DNA from: Solen grandis
Taxonomy: Eukaryota; Mollusca; Bivalvia; Adapedonta; Solenidae
Direction of reading: 5' to 3'
Length of the DNA stretch: 64,000 nucleotides
Assembly: GCA_021229015.1 (NCBI GenBank)
Contig: CM037790.1
Span: forward strand, 58,810,049-58,874,048
The notes beneath the pieces are model-generated. The model searched no databases. It was not told the DNA's origin and worked only from the letters and a program-made list of their open reading frames with translations. The translations under genes were made by a program, and so were the position numbers. The stretch's first letter is position 1. Each line of letters opens with the position of its first letter. Shown here in pieces: positions 1 to 11,115 of the stretch.

Positions 1-2060
1 GGCTGGATACAAAAATAATTTTTATTCATGTCATCACATCCGTATCAACAGTCTAAACAATCTTTTTTTTTCCAAACAAATTACAGTGACCAACATGGAT
101 ATTGATTCCCCATGCTTAAGAGCAGTATCCGGTTTCATCCTTTATTAATGTTTTTTGTTTTTTCATAATGCACTATAGCCTATTTTCCAAGTCCTGAACA
201 ACCTCCTCTTTCTCCACCTATTGTATTAAAAACACTTATAACATTTTTAAAACTTATTATGCCACCTGTTGGATGCCTTGAATTCACTGAAGTCCAAGTT
301 CCAAAGCGATTTTCCTTGAATTCACTTAGATCAGTGGTCCTGATGATCCAATGCGCCATGGGTCAGAGATCAGTTTCCACTTTGAAAGAGGAATGTCCAA
401 GTCCTTGTTGACATTCCTGAACATATGCTGATGTTACACATAAATTTACATTGAAATTCTGCTCATCTTCTGCAAGGACTTCAGCTTTCTTCCTCCCACA
501 TGTCTGAAACTTAAAAAAGAAAAGTAAAATGATTTTAAAGTAAAATAACTAAGAAGCGCAAAGCCTATAGCCTGCCTTTGTATTTAAACATTTAGTGTTT
601 ACTCAGATTTGATCATTGATCCTTATTCCCATTCATACCACTATTAATAATAAAGATGAAGTTCTGACTGTGCATGCAAATGTGTAAAACCAAATTTTTC
701 TCATCATTATAAATTCCAAAATATTTTTCCATCTTACAATGTCAGTTAACTAGGAGAAATTGAGTTCAGCCACAATCAAACTCAGTTGCAATAGAAGTAA
801 TATGACAGCTATTATTTGAAAACTAAGTTTGAGAGATATAGTGCTGTTGCACTGCAGCATCACGCCATAGATAGTTGGCATGACACCACTCCCAAGTTGC
901 ATTATCCCCAACACCACGACTGGGACCTATTCTAATATGCTGAGCACCAAACAAGGGAGATACAGTGCCATTTTCCTTTTACAACTTTCATACGTTGCTG
1001 CTAGGGACAGGAACCCATGGCTTCCAGTTCCAGAGGCAGACATTCTTACCACTGGGGACAGTGTTATGTAAGGTAAACTGCCTGTCTAATAAACTACCAT
1101 GAAAAAGGTAAAGGCAGTAGCATTGTGGATGTCTCAAGTTGTTCTTTGATATGTGACACTTCAGTTTTCAAGGATCATAGAAACTTTTCTTTTTCTCAAA
1201 AAATGTATTCATTTCTAGAATAAGAGTCTATTTACCTTTTGTTAATCACTATGATCCAAAGTCTGTGTTGTTTACAAAGTGGACAAGAGGAGGCATCATC
1301 CTTGTTGAAAACATGGCTGGACATGTTGCTAAAATAAAAACAAAAAAGTTGTGTTAAATCAATCAGATTTCATTTTATTACAGCAATGACAATGGACATA
1401 ATATAGCTGAATTTTATTCAGCATTCAATGTTAAAAAATTACAAGTCACTGCCAGCAGTTGGTCATGAACAAATATTCCAACAGAAATTCTTATACATCT
1501 AAAGGAGTAAATAATGTTTTTTTCCTTAAATTTTTATAGATCTACATGTAAGATAACCAAGCGATGATTAAGTGTAAACCAAAATGAGTTTTATTGCGGA
1601 TCGCACGTTTGTTAACAGATTTATTGTATATACAATGATTTTTCACCAAGGCCTTCCTTTTTTAAAAATTAAGTACGATGCTAACCGTGGACGATATGAC
1701 CTGCGATCGATTTTTTTTTTTTTTTAAATTTCCTGAAAGGTTAATTTACAAATGTTGAACACAAATATATATATATATTCTGGAAAGCAAATAAAAGAAA
1801 TGCGATTCAACTAAACATTGTATGGATTGTGTTATACATCGACGGGCAGAAAATAATCTCATCGCCATTTGCAGACGAAACAAAGTCACTTATTTTTTTA
1901 TCGGTAAATGGAAAGTAATTTCATTACAAACATAATTATAATACTCATAACTATATTGAATATTCTTACCTTCGTCATAAAATGGATGTCATCTGCGAAA
2001 ATATTGCGAATCAATAACGTTATCACCTATTGTTTACACTGTTTGTTGTTTGTCGTTCTT
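1..2060 (-). other. Putative small three-exon transcript, minus strand
   Basis: Product not recognised. On the minus strand there are three consistent splice-site pairs. A first exon (about 2060-1970) ends in a GTAAG donor. A middle exon (1328-1236) lies between a TTTTAG acceptor and a GTAAAT donor. A last exon starts at 503 after TTTCAG. AATAAA hexamers on the minus strand near 150 and 25 would fit a 3' end. The first useful ATG is in the middle exon (1324-1322); its frame contains a Cys-Pro-Leu-Cys motif. Joining at the best acceptor meets a stop after about 18 more codons, whereas an alternative GAG acceptor 11 bases inside the last exon opens about 43 codons. The coding status is therefore unclear, and it could be a non-coding RNA or a pseudogene. 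A SINE sits in the second intron. Confidence 0.3.
828..1065 (-). repeat. SINE family B copy, diverged
   Basis: This is the reverse complement of the family seen best at 32987-33304. Reading leftward it has a tRNA-like head (remnant of the box B T-loop near 1010-1020), the middle with the CTTGTTTGGTGCTCAGCATA-type block, and the conserved 3' domain including GCAGTGCAACAGCAC and TATATCTCTCAAAC. No clear target duplication is seen, so the copy is old. It lies inside a candidate intron. Confidence 0.7.
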
Positions 2061-2063
2061 TTC

Positions 2064-2073
2064 AAAATGGCGG
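2064..2073 (+). promoter_or_regulatory. YY1-like promoter element
   Basis: AAAATGGCGG matches the core of the YY1 site that is common just downstream of start sites in animal promoters. It lies beside the first exon of the putative minus-strand transcript. The usual orientation would predict transcription to the right, so it may mark a bidirectional or rightward promoter. No TATA box or matching rightward exon was recognised. Confidence 0.3.
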
Positions 2074-2544
2074 ATTGATGCACCGTTGCGTTATTTTCGG
2101 TTTTCAAATTTAAAAGAGGGAAAGTTAAGATCAGTTACGAAACAAAAACTGGGTTTCGAAATAAGGTTTAAAGAGTGGGTTGTCCAAAATAAAATATTAA
2201 ATATAAGTAAAAATCATTGATCTACGTAGAAATTAGCGTCAATTTTTCGGCACTACTTTTCCTCGTAGGATTGTCCTACAACCTTGCAACAACTTCCGAA
2301 CTTTTATTCGGGGCGCGGTTAATTCGAACGAAAACCATTCGTAACCTTTTTTTTCGATGCGTAACAGTTTTCAAAAAAAGAAAAGAAAAGAAAAGTGAAT
2401 CACCTAAGATTTCTGTTAAAACATCAGTTAAAAGGTCATAGTAATACGTGCAGTTATATGTAGTTAGATTTAATCGTTTTGTTTCAATCTAATATCCAAT
2501 AAGCTTTTAAGCTTTCGATTACATCAGTAAAGTTGTCCAAGGAC

Positions 2545-2870
2545 AGCCAGTGATCAGCCATGGTTGACCATGGTCAGCCATCCAAAATTTGTTCAAATTG
2601 TTCTGGTTAGTTAATAAAAAGGTCACAAAATCAAAAGGGTTGTTTTAATGTAAATCTTTGAATATCTTGTACACTTGTAAAACCATGTCTTTATCACAGT
2701 GTTGGTAATGTTTTATTATGACCTACCATGCTGATCAGCCATGGTTGACCATGGTCAGCCATGGTTGAATGCTTTTTACCATTAATTTTTATTTCTACCA
2801 TGGTTGACCGGTTGCAACATGGATGATCATCAAAATGAATGAAATACAATGGTGACCATGGTCATAATTT
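2545..2870. repeat. Dispersed GGTTGACCATGG palindromic motif cluster
   Basis: A block containing AGCCATGGTTGACCATGG followed by TCAGCCA occurs at about 2556 and again at about 2737, with further partial copies to 2862. Each block is self-complementary around CCATGG. The cluster lies a few hundred bases upstream of the Helentron coding region and may be part of its 5' non-coding end or an older repeat. No coding potential is seen. Confidence 0.6.
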
Positions 2871-2883
2871 CGCTTGGGATTTG

Positions 2884-2925
2884 AATTTACCGTCGCTGCG
2901 ACAGTATTTCAGTCATATAGTGATT
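2884..2925 (-). repeat. SINE family A, 3' fragment
   Basis: TTTACCGTCGCTGCGACAGT followed by ATTTCAGTCATATAG is the reverse complement of the 3' end of the SINE found whole at 27688-27935 and 58567-58816. Only about 42 bases survive. Confidence 0.7.
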
Positions 2926-2959
2926 TCATGATTATATTGTTTTCTTTATAGTCCAGAAA

Positions 2960-3273
2960 TATAGAAAAAAAATCTAAGTTCAAATTTTCCATTGATTAAA
3001 AACATCTAAGTTATTTTCCATCCCAAAAATTATCTAAGTTATTTTCCATGCTATTTTCCGTCCCAAAATTTGACTAAGTCCAACTTTCCGTGGCATAATT
3101 TGAAGATTCCGTGGAAATCTATTGATGGTTTTACTGTGTCCGTGGAAATCCATGGCAAAATTTGACGGCAAATAATGTTATCAACAAATTTCCGTGGAAG
3201 ATTTTGATATTCCGTGGATTTCCATCAATTTCCATCCAAGTTTCCATGGATTTCCATGGAAATCCGTGGAAAA
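2960..3273. repeat. TTCC(A/G)TGGA-rich degenerate short repeats
   Basis: Short imperfect repeats of ATCTAAGTTATTTTCC type (2995-3100) grade into dense TTTCCATGGA / TTCCGTGGA words (3060-3270), many of them palindromic. The open frames found here on both strands (for example 3131-3353) merely translate this low-complexity tract. It abuts the first recognisable codon of the Helentron protein. Confidence 0.6.
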
Positions 3274-4180
3274 TGCCTAATGACCATGGCACATGTAGAG
3301 ACGGGTACAGAGTGGATTTGTTGCACATGCAAGAATTCTATTTTGTGTGGTAAAGTTCCCAGATTATCTGTATTAAATGGAATGGAGTGGCCAAAAAAAC
3401 CTGCAGAACTGGATTTATATCCACTTGAAGAACGTTTAATTGCTTTGCGTATTCCATTTATGCAAATTAGGGAATTGCCAAGAGGGCGTCAACTATCTGT
3501 GAAAGGAAATGTTGTAAATGTTCCTGTTGATATACAACCTGTTGTTAATGCTTTGCCAAGACCTTTTGATGAAAATGTGACAATAGCTGTAAAACTAAAG
3601 AAAAAAATGTCATTCAAATCGTTTGTATTTTCTGAAAATGTTCGGCCACTTAGAGTCCTTGTTGCATTACACTGGTTGATAAATCATAGTGCATTGTATA
3701 AAAATGCCAACATAATTGTTGATGAACAATGGATTCAAGAAGTCAGTAACCACTGTACTGAAGTCTTAGAAGAATTTATTTCACAACCAGTAAAAGAATG
3801 TGAAGAAAATGTTGATGATAAATCATTAGATAGTGGTACACCTGCGACTGTGTCCAGTGTTAACCAAGCTGAAGAAATGTATGATTCTGATTCAGAGGAA
3901 GTATGTCAAGAAAATGTTGGAAACATTGATACTTTACTAGATGATGCAAATGCAGAAAACAGAAATGCTACATTTACTTTTGCACCAGGAGAAGGTCAAC
4001 GGCCGTTAAGTATTTACCAAGATCAAGATTCAGAGTACCTTTGTTTTCCAAGCTTATTTTGTGGACAACGGCGGAAAGAAAATGAAGAGAGACTAGTTTC
4101 TGTCCATTACTCAGATATTGCTAAGTGGGAATTGAGAAGTGTTGATAGGAGAATAGGAGAGCTGCGAACAGTGTGCCAAA
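3274..4180 (+). pseudogene. Helentron protein, N-terminal part (DUF6570-like)
   Basis: The frame beginning near the ATG at 3274/3280 opens with a Cys-rich WICCTCKNSILCGKVP segment. It continues into LYPLEERLIALRIPFMQIRE and RGRQLSVKGNVVNVPVD, a signature I recognise as the region annotated DUF6570 at the start of many Helitron Rep-helicases. An acidic low-complexity linker follows (about 3790-3960), and then SEYLCFPSLFCGQ, the start of the Helitron N-terminal domain. The upstream codons to 3214 translate the TTCCATGG repeat and are unlikely to be real. The frame is lost at about 4165-4180, where the true reading moves to the frame used from 4173; the Helitron-like PNIFFKLKKI sequence lies in that second frame. 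Confidence 0.85.
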
Positions 4181-7100
4181 TATATTTTTCAAGTTGAAAA
4201 AAATTCAAATGAAGCAACTGAATGATAAAGTAAATCTAGCAGTAAGAAGATGCCAGACAAGTAGTAATAATATAACTGCTGCAGAGGCAAGAAATTCTGA
4301 CTGTATAGAAAACCTTGTAAAGAAAGATGAAGGATATTATATATTCAAACAACTCCGAAATTCGCCGGCATACTTGGAGAATCGAAAAAAAGATGTCTTT
4401 GCAATGATTCGTCAGTTAGGTCTGCCAACATGGTTTATGTCACTGTCGAGTGCGGACACAAGATGGCCTGACTTGTTGAAAATCCTTTCAAAATTGAATA
4501 GCTCTGTTGATTACAGTGAAGAAGAAATTTTAGCACTGACATGGGAAGAAAAAATAAAATTAATACAGAAAGATCCGGTGACATGTTCAAGGTATTTTGA
4601 TCACCGCGTACAAGAGTTTATTGGCACCGTTTTGAAAAGTGAACACAAACCTCTTGGAACTTTAACAGACTACTTCTACAGAGTTGAATTCCAACAGAGA
4701 GGATCACCACATATTCACATGCTTGTGTGGATTGAAAATGCTCCTAAGTTTAATGTGGACACAAATGAGGATATTACCTCCTATGTTGACCAATACCTGC
4801 AATGTTCCATTACTGATGACATTGATGGTTTAGGAGATTTGCAAATTCATAAACACTCGAGAACATGTAAAAAAAGGGAAAACAAAATATGCCGGTTTGG
4901 ATACCCATTGCCACCTCTTCCATGTACAATGGTACTTGATCCTCTTGAAACTGATCAGGACAAATATCAAACAAAATATAAAAATCTGCAGAAAAAAATG
5001 AATGCTGAGAAAGATGGTTACACTTTGACATATGAGGAGTTTCTGAAAGATATTGCTTGCATGAATGAATCAGAATACTTAAAATGTATAAAAAGCTCAA
5101 TTAACTCTTCAAAAGTTTTCTTAAAGAGAAAACCATGTGAAATACGTGTAAATTTGTTCAACAAAACTGTTTTAAAAGCTTGGAAAGCAAACATTGACAT
5201 TCAGTTTGTCCTGGATCCCTATGCTTGTGCTATGTACATAGTTTCTTATATAAGTAAATCGCAAAGAGGAATGAGCAATTTAATGCATGCAGCAGCAAAG
5301 GAAGCCAGAAATGGTAACTTAGACTTAAAGAGGCAGGTACGACATGTAGGCAATGTGTTTTCTAACAGTGTTGAAGTAAGTGCCCAGGAAGCTGTTTACT
5401 TGGTTCTCCAAATGCCATTGTCAAAAAGTACTCGAGATGTTGTGTTCATAAATACTTCTATTGCTAGCAAGAGAATTCAGTTGCTGAAACCAAAATCAGT
5501 TCTAGATCAGCTACCAGTGGACTCTACAGACATTATGTCTGATAATATCATTAAAAGGTATGCAAAACGGCCTAAAGCTTTGAATATTTGGTGTTTAGCT
5601 GATTATGTTTCTCAGTTAGAAATAACCTACCCAGAACAAGAAATTGGTCATGATTTGGAAAAAGAACAAAATGATGATGATACAAATAATGAAATTTTTG
5701 ATAATGACACTGTTCTTCTTACACTTCGAAATGGCATAAAAATCAAGCGCCGGAAACATACAAAAGTAATTCGATATGTAAGATTCAATAAAAAAACAGA
5801 TGAAGAAAATCATTTTAGGGAAAAGCTGTTGTTATTCTTTCCATGGAGAGATGAAGAAAGAGATTTGATTGGGAATTGCACAACTTACAAAGACATGTAT
5901 TTGTCTATCAAACTTGCAGTAGACTTGAAATGTAATGAGTATGAACACCATATTGAGGAGCTAGAATTGGCTAGAGATGCTGCAGAAGCAGAACATAATG
6001 CTTATGATGAACTGGCACCAAATACAGAACAAATTGAAGGTGATACTGCAGAAGAAGAGCCAACTGAATCAGAAACTTTCATATATTTCAATCCTGATAG
6101 GGTTTCTGAGCATAGAGAGTATGATATAGGTCATGAACTTGGTTGTGGACCGTCCAATCCTCAAGTAAACATTAATGAAAAGATTCTGAATGACAAAGAC
6201 TACAGGAAACTAATCCGTTCATTAAACTGTAAGCAAAAAAGCTTTTACAATCATGTGATCCACTGGCTAAAGACAAAGGATATTCCACTTTATGCATTTC
6301 TCTCAGGAGGTGCAGGAGTTGGTAAAAGTGTTGTTATTTGTGTATTGTTTCAGACTTTGTACAGATTCTTAAACTTTAGAGAGGGTCAAACTCCAGATGA
6401 TACAAGGATACTTCTTTGTGCTTTTACTGGAAAAGCTGCTTTCAATATCAATGGTTCAACTATTTCATCTGCTTTCAAACAGAAGTATAAGCAGTCAGAT
6501 CAAACCTTAACATGTGATAATCTAAATACGTTTAGAACAAAATATCGGAATTTGTCAGTTGTAGTTATTGATGAAATTTCAATGGTGAGCAATACAATGT
6601 TGAATTTCATAGATCAACGACTTCAGGAATTGAAAGGAACAAGATTACCATTTGGTGGTGTTAGTGTAATAACTGTTGGTGATCTGTATCAGTTAAAGCC
6701 TGTTAGTGGAGATTGGATATTTAATGACACGAAACATGAGGCCACAGCTTTGTCTAGAAATTTATGGAAGGACTATTTTCAAATGTTTGAGCTCACAGAA
6801 ATCATGAGACAGAAAGATGACCTGGATTTTGCAGATCTTTTGAACAGATTAAGAACAAACACACTCACCAGTGATGACATGAACAAATTGAAACAGTGTG
6901 AAATAAACTCCTCTTCTGAGAAGTATGATATAAAAGCACCACATTTATTTGCAGAAAATTATTTCATGCATGCCTTCAATGACTCCATAATTAATGATAT
7001 GAATGCTGAAAAAGTAGTTGTTTTATGCCATGATACTGTTGTGTCCCCAAAACTCTCCAAAGAGAAACAAGATCAAGTCATTTCTCGGCTTCCTACTGAC

Positions 7101-7257
7101 CCTAACAAAACAGCAAATTTGCACTGCTCCTTAACTATTGTTGTTGGTATGATTTATGATTTAACTGTCAATATAGATACTGAGGATGGACTTGCCAATG
7201 GAGCTTCTTGTGTTGTTAAGTTACTTGAATACAAACAGAAAAGAAACAAACCGCCCA
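4173..7257 (+). pseudogene. Helentron Rep nuclease and PIF1-type helicase segment
   Basis: Rep nicks and joins single-stranded DNA; the helicase unwinds it during rolling-circle transfer. Counting from 4173, the HUH motif is at residues 180-182 (His-Ile-His in GSPHIHMLVW, 4710-4718). The two catalytic tyrosines are Y355 and Y359, with K362 after them (5235-5258). The helicase has Walker A GGAGVGKS at residues 712-719, Walker B VVVIDEISM with D800-E801, GGVSVITVGDLYQLKPVSG, and the arginine-bearing ELTEIMRQ. All key residues are present. The frame breaks at 7257/7258: one extra A in CCCAAGT shifts the reading, and the out-of-frame stop follows at 7281-7283. The next helicase motifs continue in the other frame. 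Confidence 0.92.
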
Positions 7258-8132
7258 AGTATTATATGGGTTCAGTTGGATGATCCAAGGTCTGGATATG
7301 ATACAAGATTGAAATTCAAGAATAAAGGTTTTTACCACAATAGTATTAATCATGAGTGGACACCAATCTTTGATATTGAAAGGTCATATTCATACAACAG
7401 AAAGACATTTCAAAGAATTCAGTTCCCACTTCAGCCATCCGCTGGACGGTCCATACACAGAGCCCAAGGAAGCACACTCGATAGAGTTGTAATTGACTTG
7501 TCACAGCGTAAAGTACGCAAAGTACCTCATCTTCATTACGTTGCACTAAGCAGAGTGAAATCCCAAGAAAAACTTCAGATTTTGAATTTTAATAAACAAG
7601 CATTAACTGTTGATACCCAAGTTGTACAAGAAATGGAAAGATTACGTTCAACTGCTTTGCTTGAACTGTATGATGAATCGCTGGCTTCATATGATTCCAC
7701 TGAATATTTCAAAGTAGCTTTCAATAACTGTAGATCATTACATTTGCATATTGATGATGTTAGAAGTGAACAGACTTTCTTATCTTCACATATTGTTGCA
7801 TTAGCAGAAACCAGGTTATGTGCCAGAGACATTGATGATGATTATATCCTGGATGGATTCAAACTCATACGAAATGACCAATCACCTGATACAAATACAA
7901 GACCTCATCATGGATTAGCAATTTATATAAAGTCTGACATTCCTGTTGTAAAATGTGTTAATTATAGTGAACAAAATGTGGAGTTCAGTTTCATTAAAAT
8001 CAAACTAGGCTCATTGGAGAAGCAAGTTGTTACAGTTTACAAATCGCCTTCTTGCACACTCTCTTATTTAAAAATAATATTTGAAAAACATTTGGTCCAT
8101 TTATTAGATAAATCATTAGAACACCCCTACTT
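7258..8132 (+). pseudogene. Helentron helicase C-terminus and endonuclease N-terminal half
   Basis: After the frameshift the reading begins SIIWVQLDDPRSG, the usual Helitron helicase sequence at this point. Motif V (RSIHRAQGSTLDRVVIDLS) lies at about 7445-7500 and motif VI (YVALSRVKS) at about 7536-7563. The endonuclease/exonuclease/phosphatase fold then starts at about 7708 with FNNCRSLHLHIDDV, then ALAETRLC and the HHGLAIYIKSDIPV strand. In intact relatives a Gly-Asp-Phe-Asn motif follows PYLVI. Here that motif is in another frame, so a third frameshift lies at about 8131-8133 and this frame runs to a chance stop at 8193. Confidence 0.88.
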
Positions 8133-8369
8133 GGTGATTTTAACATTGATGTTGAGCAGCCCAACAACAATTTCTGTGAGTGGATGGAAATGACATTTTC
8201 TTGCAAGCAGATGGTAAACAATTCAACAACAGATTATGGCACAGTTATAGATTTGGTTTTTGCCAATTGTGAAGGACTGTCTGGTCTTGGAGAAACATAC
8301 TGGTCAGATCATAAAATCATTTTCTTTGCAATGTCCATTGTGCGTCATGACCACATCTCTACAGAGTAA
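8133..8369 (+). pseudogene. Helentron endonuclease C-terminal part
   Basis: In the frame from 8133 the sequence reads GDFNIDVE, the metal-binding GDFN motif of the nuclease family. It continues through FCEWMEMTFSCKQM and YGTVIDLVFAN to YWSDHKIIFF (Ser-Asp-His at 8304-8312), the C-terminal catalytic SDH motif. The natural stop is TAA at 8367-8369. All the C-terminal nuclease motifs are intact; only the frame connection to the upstream part is lost. Confidence 0.87.
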
Positions 8370-8405
8370 TCACCCAGCTTAAATTTCATTTCCTTATTTT
8401 GCCAT

Positions 8406-8453
8406 CTTCCTGTACAATGTACAACTCTTACGTGTTGTACATTGTACAAGAAG
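8406..8453 (+). other. 3' hairpin of the Helentron
   Basis: Two 20-base arms (8406-8425 and 8434-8453) pair at 19 of 20 positions around an 8-base loop. The inner stem contains TGTACAATGTACAAC and its complement. It starts 37 bases after the stop codon. Helitron-like elements end with a hairpin that is thought to stop rolling-circle copying, so this probably marks the 3' end. The exact terminal base is not resolved. Confidence 0.7.
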
Positions 8454-9827
8454 GTTGCTAATGATAGGGTTGGTGGTTGGGCAGGATTTGGGTGACCACC
8501 ACTTAGTAATTTATATCACAAGAGTTTTAAAATACATTAAAAATAATATTACATTGAAAACAGTTAGTTAGTCAGTAATATAAATTTGTTAGAACTTTCC
8601 AATGGCTGAGCATAATCCAATGGCTGAACATAAGATATGTGTGATAGTTAAAAGAGTTTTACAATATTAAATAATGTTATTGGTCTAATCCTATGCTGTG
8701 AAGATTTTCATACAGAAGTCAAAGAATGGAGTACAGCAAGGATTATCTCAACTGGCATTCTGACAGTTGGCGCTAATGGAACATTGCTTAGAAAGTTCAG
8801 AAGACCACAAGTTATTGTCTCCAGTAACTTCTAATTGGTGACATCCAAGGATGGGTGTCATCTTATTTGATTATGTTTTAGTTTGCTATATGCCAAGAAA
8901 ACCAAAATTACCAGGAGAGATACCTTGTGACACCATTTTCAACATTGTTCTAAATTTGCTCTGGACTCTGAGAATTCTACTAAGAAAGACAGATTGCTGA
9001 GCTCATGGCTGTTACTTATGAACTGTGTTAATTGGACGAATAGCATTATGAGGGAAGAAAAGAAGAAAAAAAAACCATGTTGGTGGCAGTCCATGGAAAT
9101 CTCATTGATGTAATAGAAGCAAAAGGAAAATGTATGCGTTCTACCATCAGTGTGTTTAACTCAAGTCATCAAGACACATAAGGAACTTATCCAAACCAAT
9201 CGGGGATGAAGGCCATGTCAACCTTTTGAAGTCATAACTTAAGACCTTGAACTGGCATTTTCACATGACAATAAATACATTCCATTTTGTGTTACCTAGG
9301 TTATGTAATCCACTTTATAAAGAAAGATAAAAGTTATTTTAATACAATAGGCAAGACATAAAAGTAATATTGGAAGTATTAGTTATCATTTTCATGTTCA
9401 ATTTATCATTTAATTTTAAATATCATTTAAGAAATGATAAAAACACCATCCTTTTATTACTGGCTACACTATCTGTTTTCAGTATATCCTTTCATCTCAT
9501 AGAAGACCCCATAAGGAGACCTATACAAGCAAAATAAATCCTGATCAGCAGACAAGGAACTCCAAGGCTTATCAGAGTTTATACTTTTCGCTACTCCTCA
9601 GTGTTTTGAAAGTGCACATTCTAGCTCCAACTCTGCCACATATTAGTATAATTGATTTGCTGATCAGGCTTTATACTATATCTGATTTAAATTGTGTATA
9701 TGGGGTAAATAGATATTTGACATAGCAGCACTTAAAGTTTGGAGTTTTCTGATGTTGAGTACAGTGTCACTAGGATGTATTCTTTTTGATTCTATTACAA
9801 CTAGTTCAATTACTACATTTGTGTGAT
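8454..9827. other. Gene-free AT-rich stretch with an old MITE relic
   Basis: No convincing coding frame, RNA gene or splice pattern. Around 9490-9690 a sequence starting CCTTTCATCTCATAGAAGAC and containing CCTGATCAGC and CTGATCAGGCTTTAT resembles the MITE at 9832-9955 and is probably a diverged, expanded relative. Confidence 0.5.
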
Positions 9828-9831
9828 TTAA

Positions 9832-9955
9832 CCCTTTCCCTCATAGAGGACACCATGATAAGACCTGTGCGAACAGCATAAAACCAGATCAGCCTGTAGA
9901 TCAGGCTTTATGTACCTATTGAGGGCGTCAAAATGAGTCTATATGAGGGAAAGGG
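9832..9955. mobile_element. piggyBac-like MITE, 124 bp
   Basis: The element is flanked by TTAA on both sides (9828-9831 and 9956-9959). Its ends are a 14-bp perfect terminal inverted repeat, CCCTTTCCCTCATA. TTAA target duplication and ends starting with CC are characteristic of the piggyBac superfamily. There is no coding capacity; it would depend on a transposase encoded elsewhere. Confidence 0.75.
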
Positions 9956-10152
9956 TTAATGTCAGTGACACTTCTTTTTTATTTTAAGACATTCCTTTTC
10001 TAATGTGTTAAGTTTGTTTTTTTGTATTCTTGAGGACAACAGCAGCTTTGTGTCTTTTTTTATCAGTGACATTTTTGTTTGTTAAAAAGACACTTGAACC
10101 TTTAGTACTTTTTATGACATTGAATGTATTGTTAATAATGTTAATATTATTA

Positions 10153-11115
10153 ATCCCCCGCCGCGAAGCGGGAGGGGGGTTATAGGAATGCCCTTCGTCC
10201 GTCCGTCCGTCAGTGTGTCCGAAACATTTTCGTGTCCGCTCCATATCTCATGAACGCTTGGACACATTTTCTTCAAACTCGGCTTAAGTGTTAACCTCAT
10301 TGAGCTGATGTGCAGAAGGCATGTGGCGGTCATGCCAGCTCAAGGTCAAGGTCATCCTTGAAGGTCAAATGTTATTTTCGTGTCCGCTCCATATCTCATA
10401 AACGCTTGGACACATTTTCTTCAAACTTGGCTAAAATGTTAACCTCATTGAGCTGATGTGCAGAAGGCATGAGGCGGTCATGCCAGCTCAAGGTCAAGGT
10501 CTTCTTGAAGGTCAAATGTTATTTTCGTGTCTGCTCCATATCTCATGAACGCTTGGACACATTTTCTTCAAACTTGGCTAAAATGTTAACCTCATTGAGC
10601 TGATGTGCAGAAGGCATGAGGCGGTCACGCTGGCTCAAGGTCAAGGTCATACTTGCAGGTCAAATGTTATTTTCGTGTCCGCTCCATATCTCATTCAGGA
10701 GTGTTCCCCTTGCCTTACACAGACCACTTTTTGACCTGGATTGCACCTCCACAGTGATTTATTGTACTCGGTAAATAATAGTATGTCATGTTCACAATCA
10801 TACAAATTATGTCATGATATATAAAGTTTTTAATTGAGTTACACATGTATTTTGTGGTTATCTAACACATCCTATACTTCATTGATGTTCACTTTTTGTA
10901 CTGTTTCCCATGTAAAACTTATCAGTAAACTTTTAATATATGTGCCTCCGAATTCTGAGATTCATACATAACTCCTGAAAGTTAAATTGTCTTAAACTGA
11001 TCTTCTATGTCTGCTACAACCATGCCAGGTTAAGGTGAACATAATCCTATGACCAAACAAATTCTAATATTTGGCCAGCGGCGGGGGATATAGCTGTCCT
11101 TTGGACTGCCTTGTT
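10153..11115 (+). mobile_element. HINE-like non-autonomous Helentron, family 2
   Basis: The left end ATCCCCCGCCGC (10153-10164) is matched by a perfect 12-bp inverse, GCGGCGGGGGAT, at 11078-11089. Between them is a core of about 3.3 tandem ~147-bp units (starts near 10228, 10375, 10521 and 10669) beginning TTTTCGTGTCCGCTCCATAT, then about 370 bp of single-copy tail. The 3' end is a small hairpin (GCTGTCC-TTT-GGACTGC, 11093-11109) followed by CTTGTT. Sub-terminal inverted repeats, a tandem core and a 3' hairpin are the plan of DINE-1/HINE elements. No protein is encoded. Confidence 0.65.

Larger units (their letters stand above)
3274..8453 (+). mobile_element. Decayed autonomous Helitron (Helentron type)
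   Basis: This is a rolling-circle transposon. The protein, read across three frameshifts, has in order a DUF6570-like N-terminal region, a Helitron Rep domain with HUH and double-tyrosine motifs, a PIF1-family helicase and an endonuclease/exonuclease/phosphatase (AP-like) domain. That order, with the nuclease after the helicase, defines the Helentron/Helitron2 branch. A strong hairpin follows the last stop codon. The left end is not resolved; it could extend into the palindromic repeats from 2545. The three breaks mean that this copy cannot encode the full protein in one frame, although the domains are otherwise well preserved, so it is probably a fairly recent loss. Confidence 0.88.

Noticed and set aside
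3131..3353. Overlapping frames on both strands rich in Phe, Pro, Trp and Met
   Set aside because: They translate the palindromic TTCCATGGA repeat.
4810..5813. Minus-strand frames at 4810-5100, 5018-5200 and 5616-5813
   Set aside because: Shadows of the Helentron coding sequence on the other strand.
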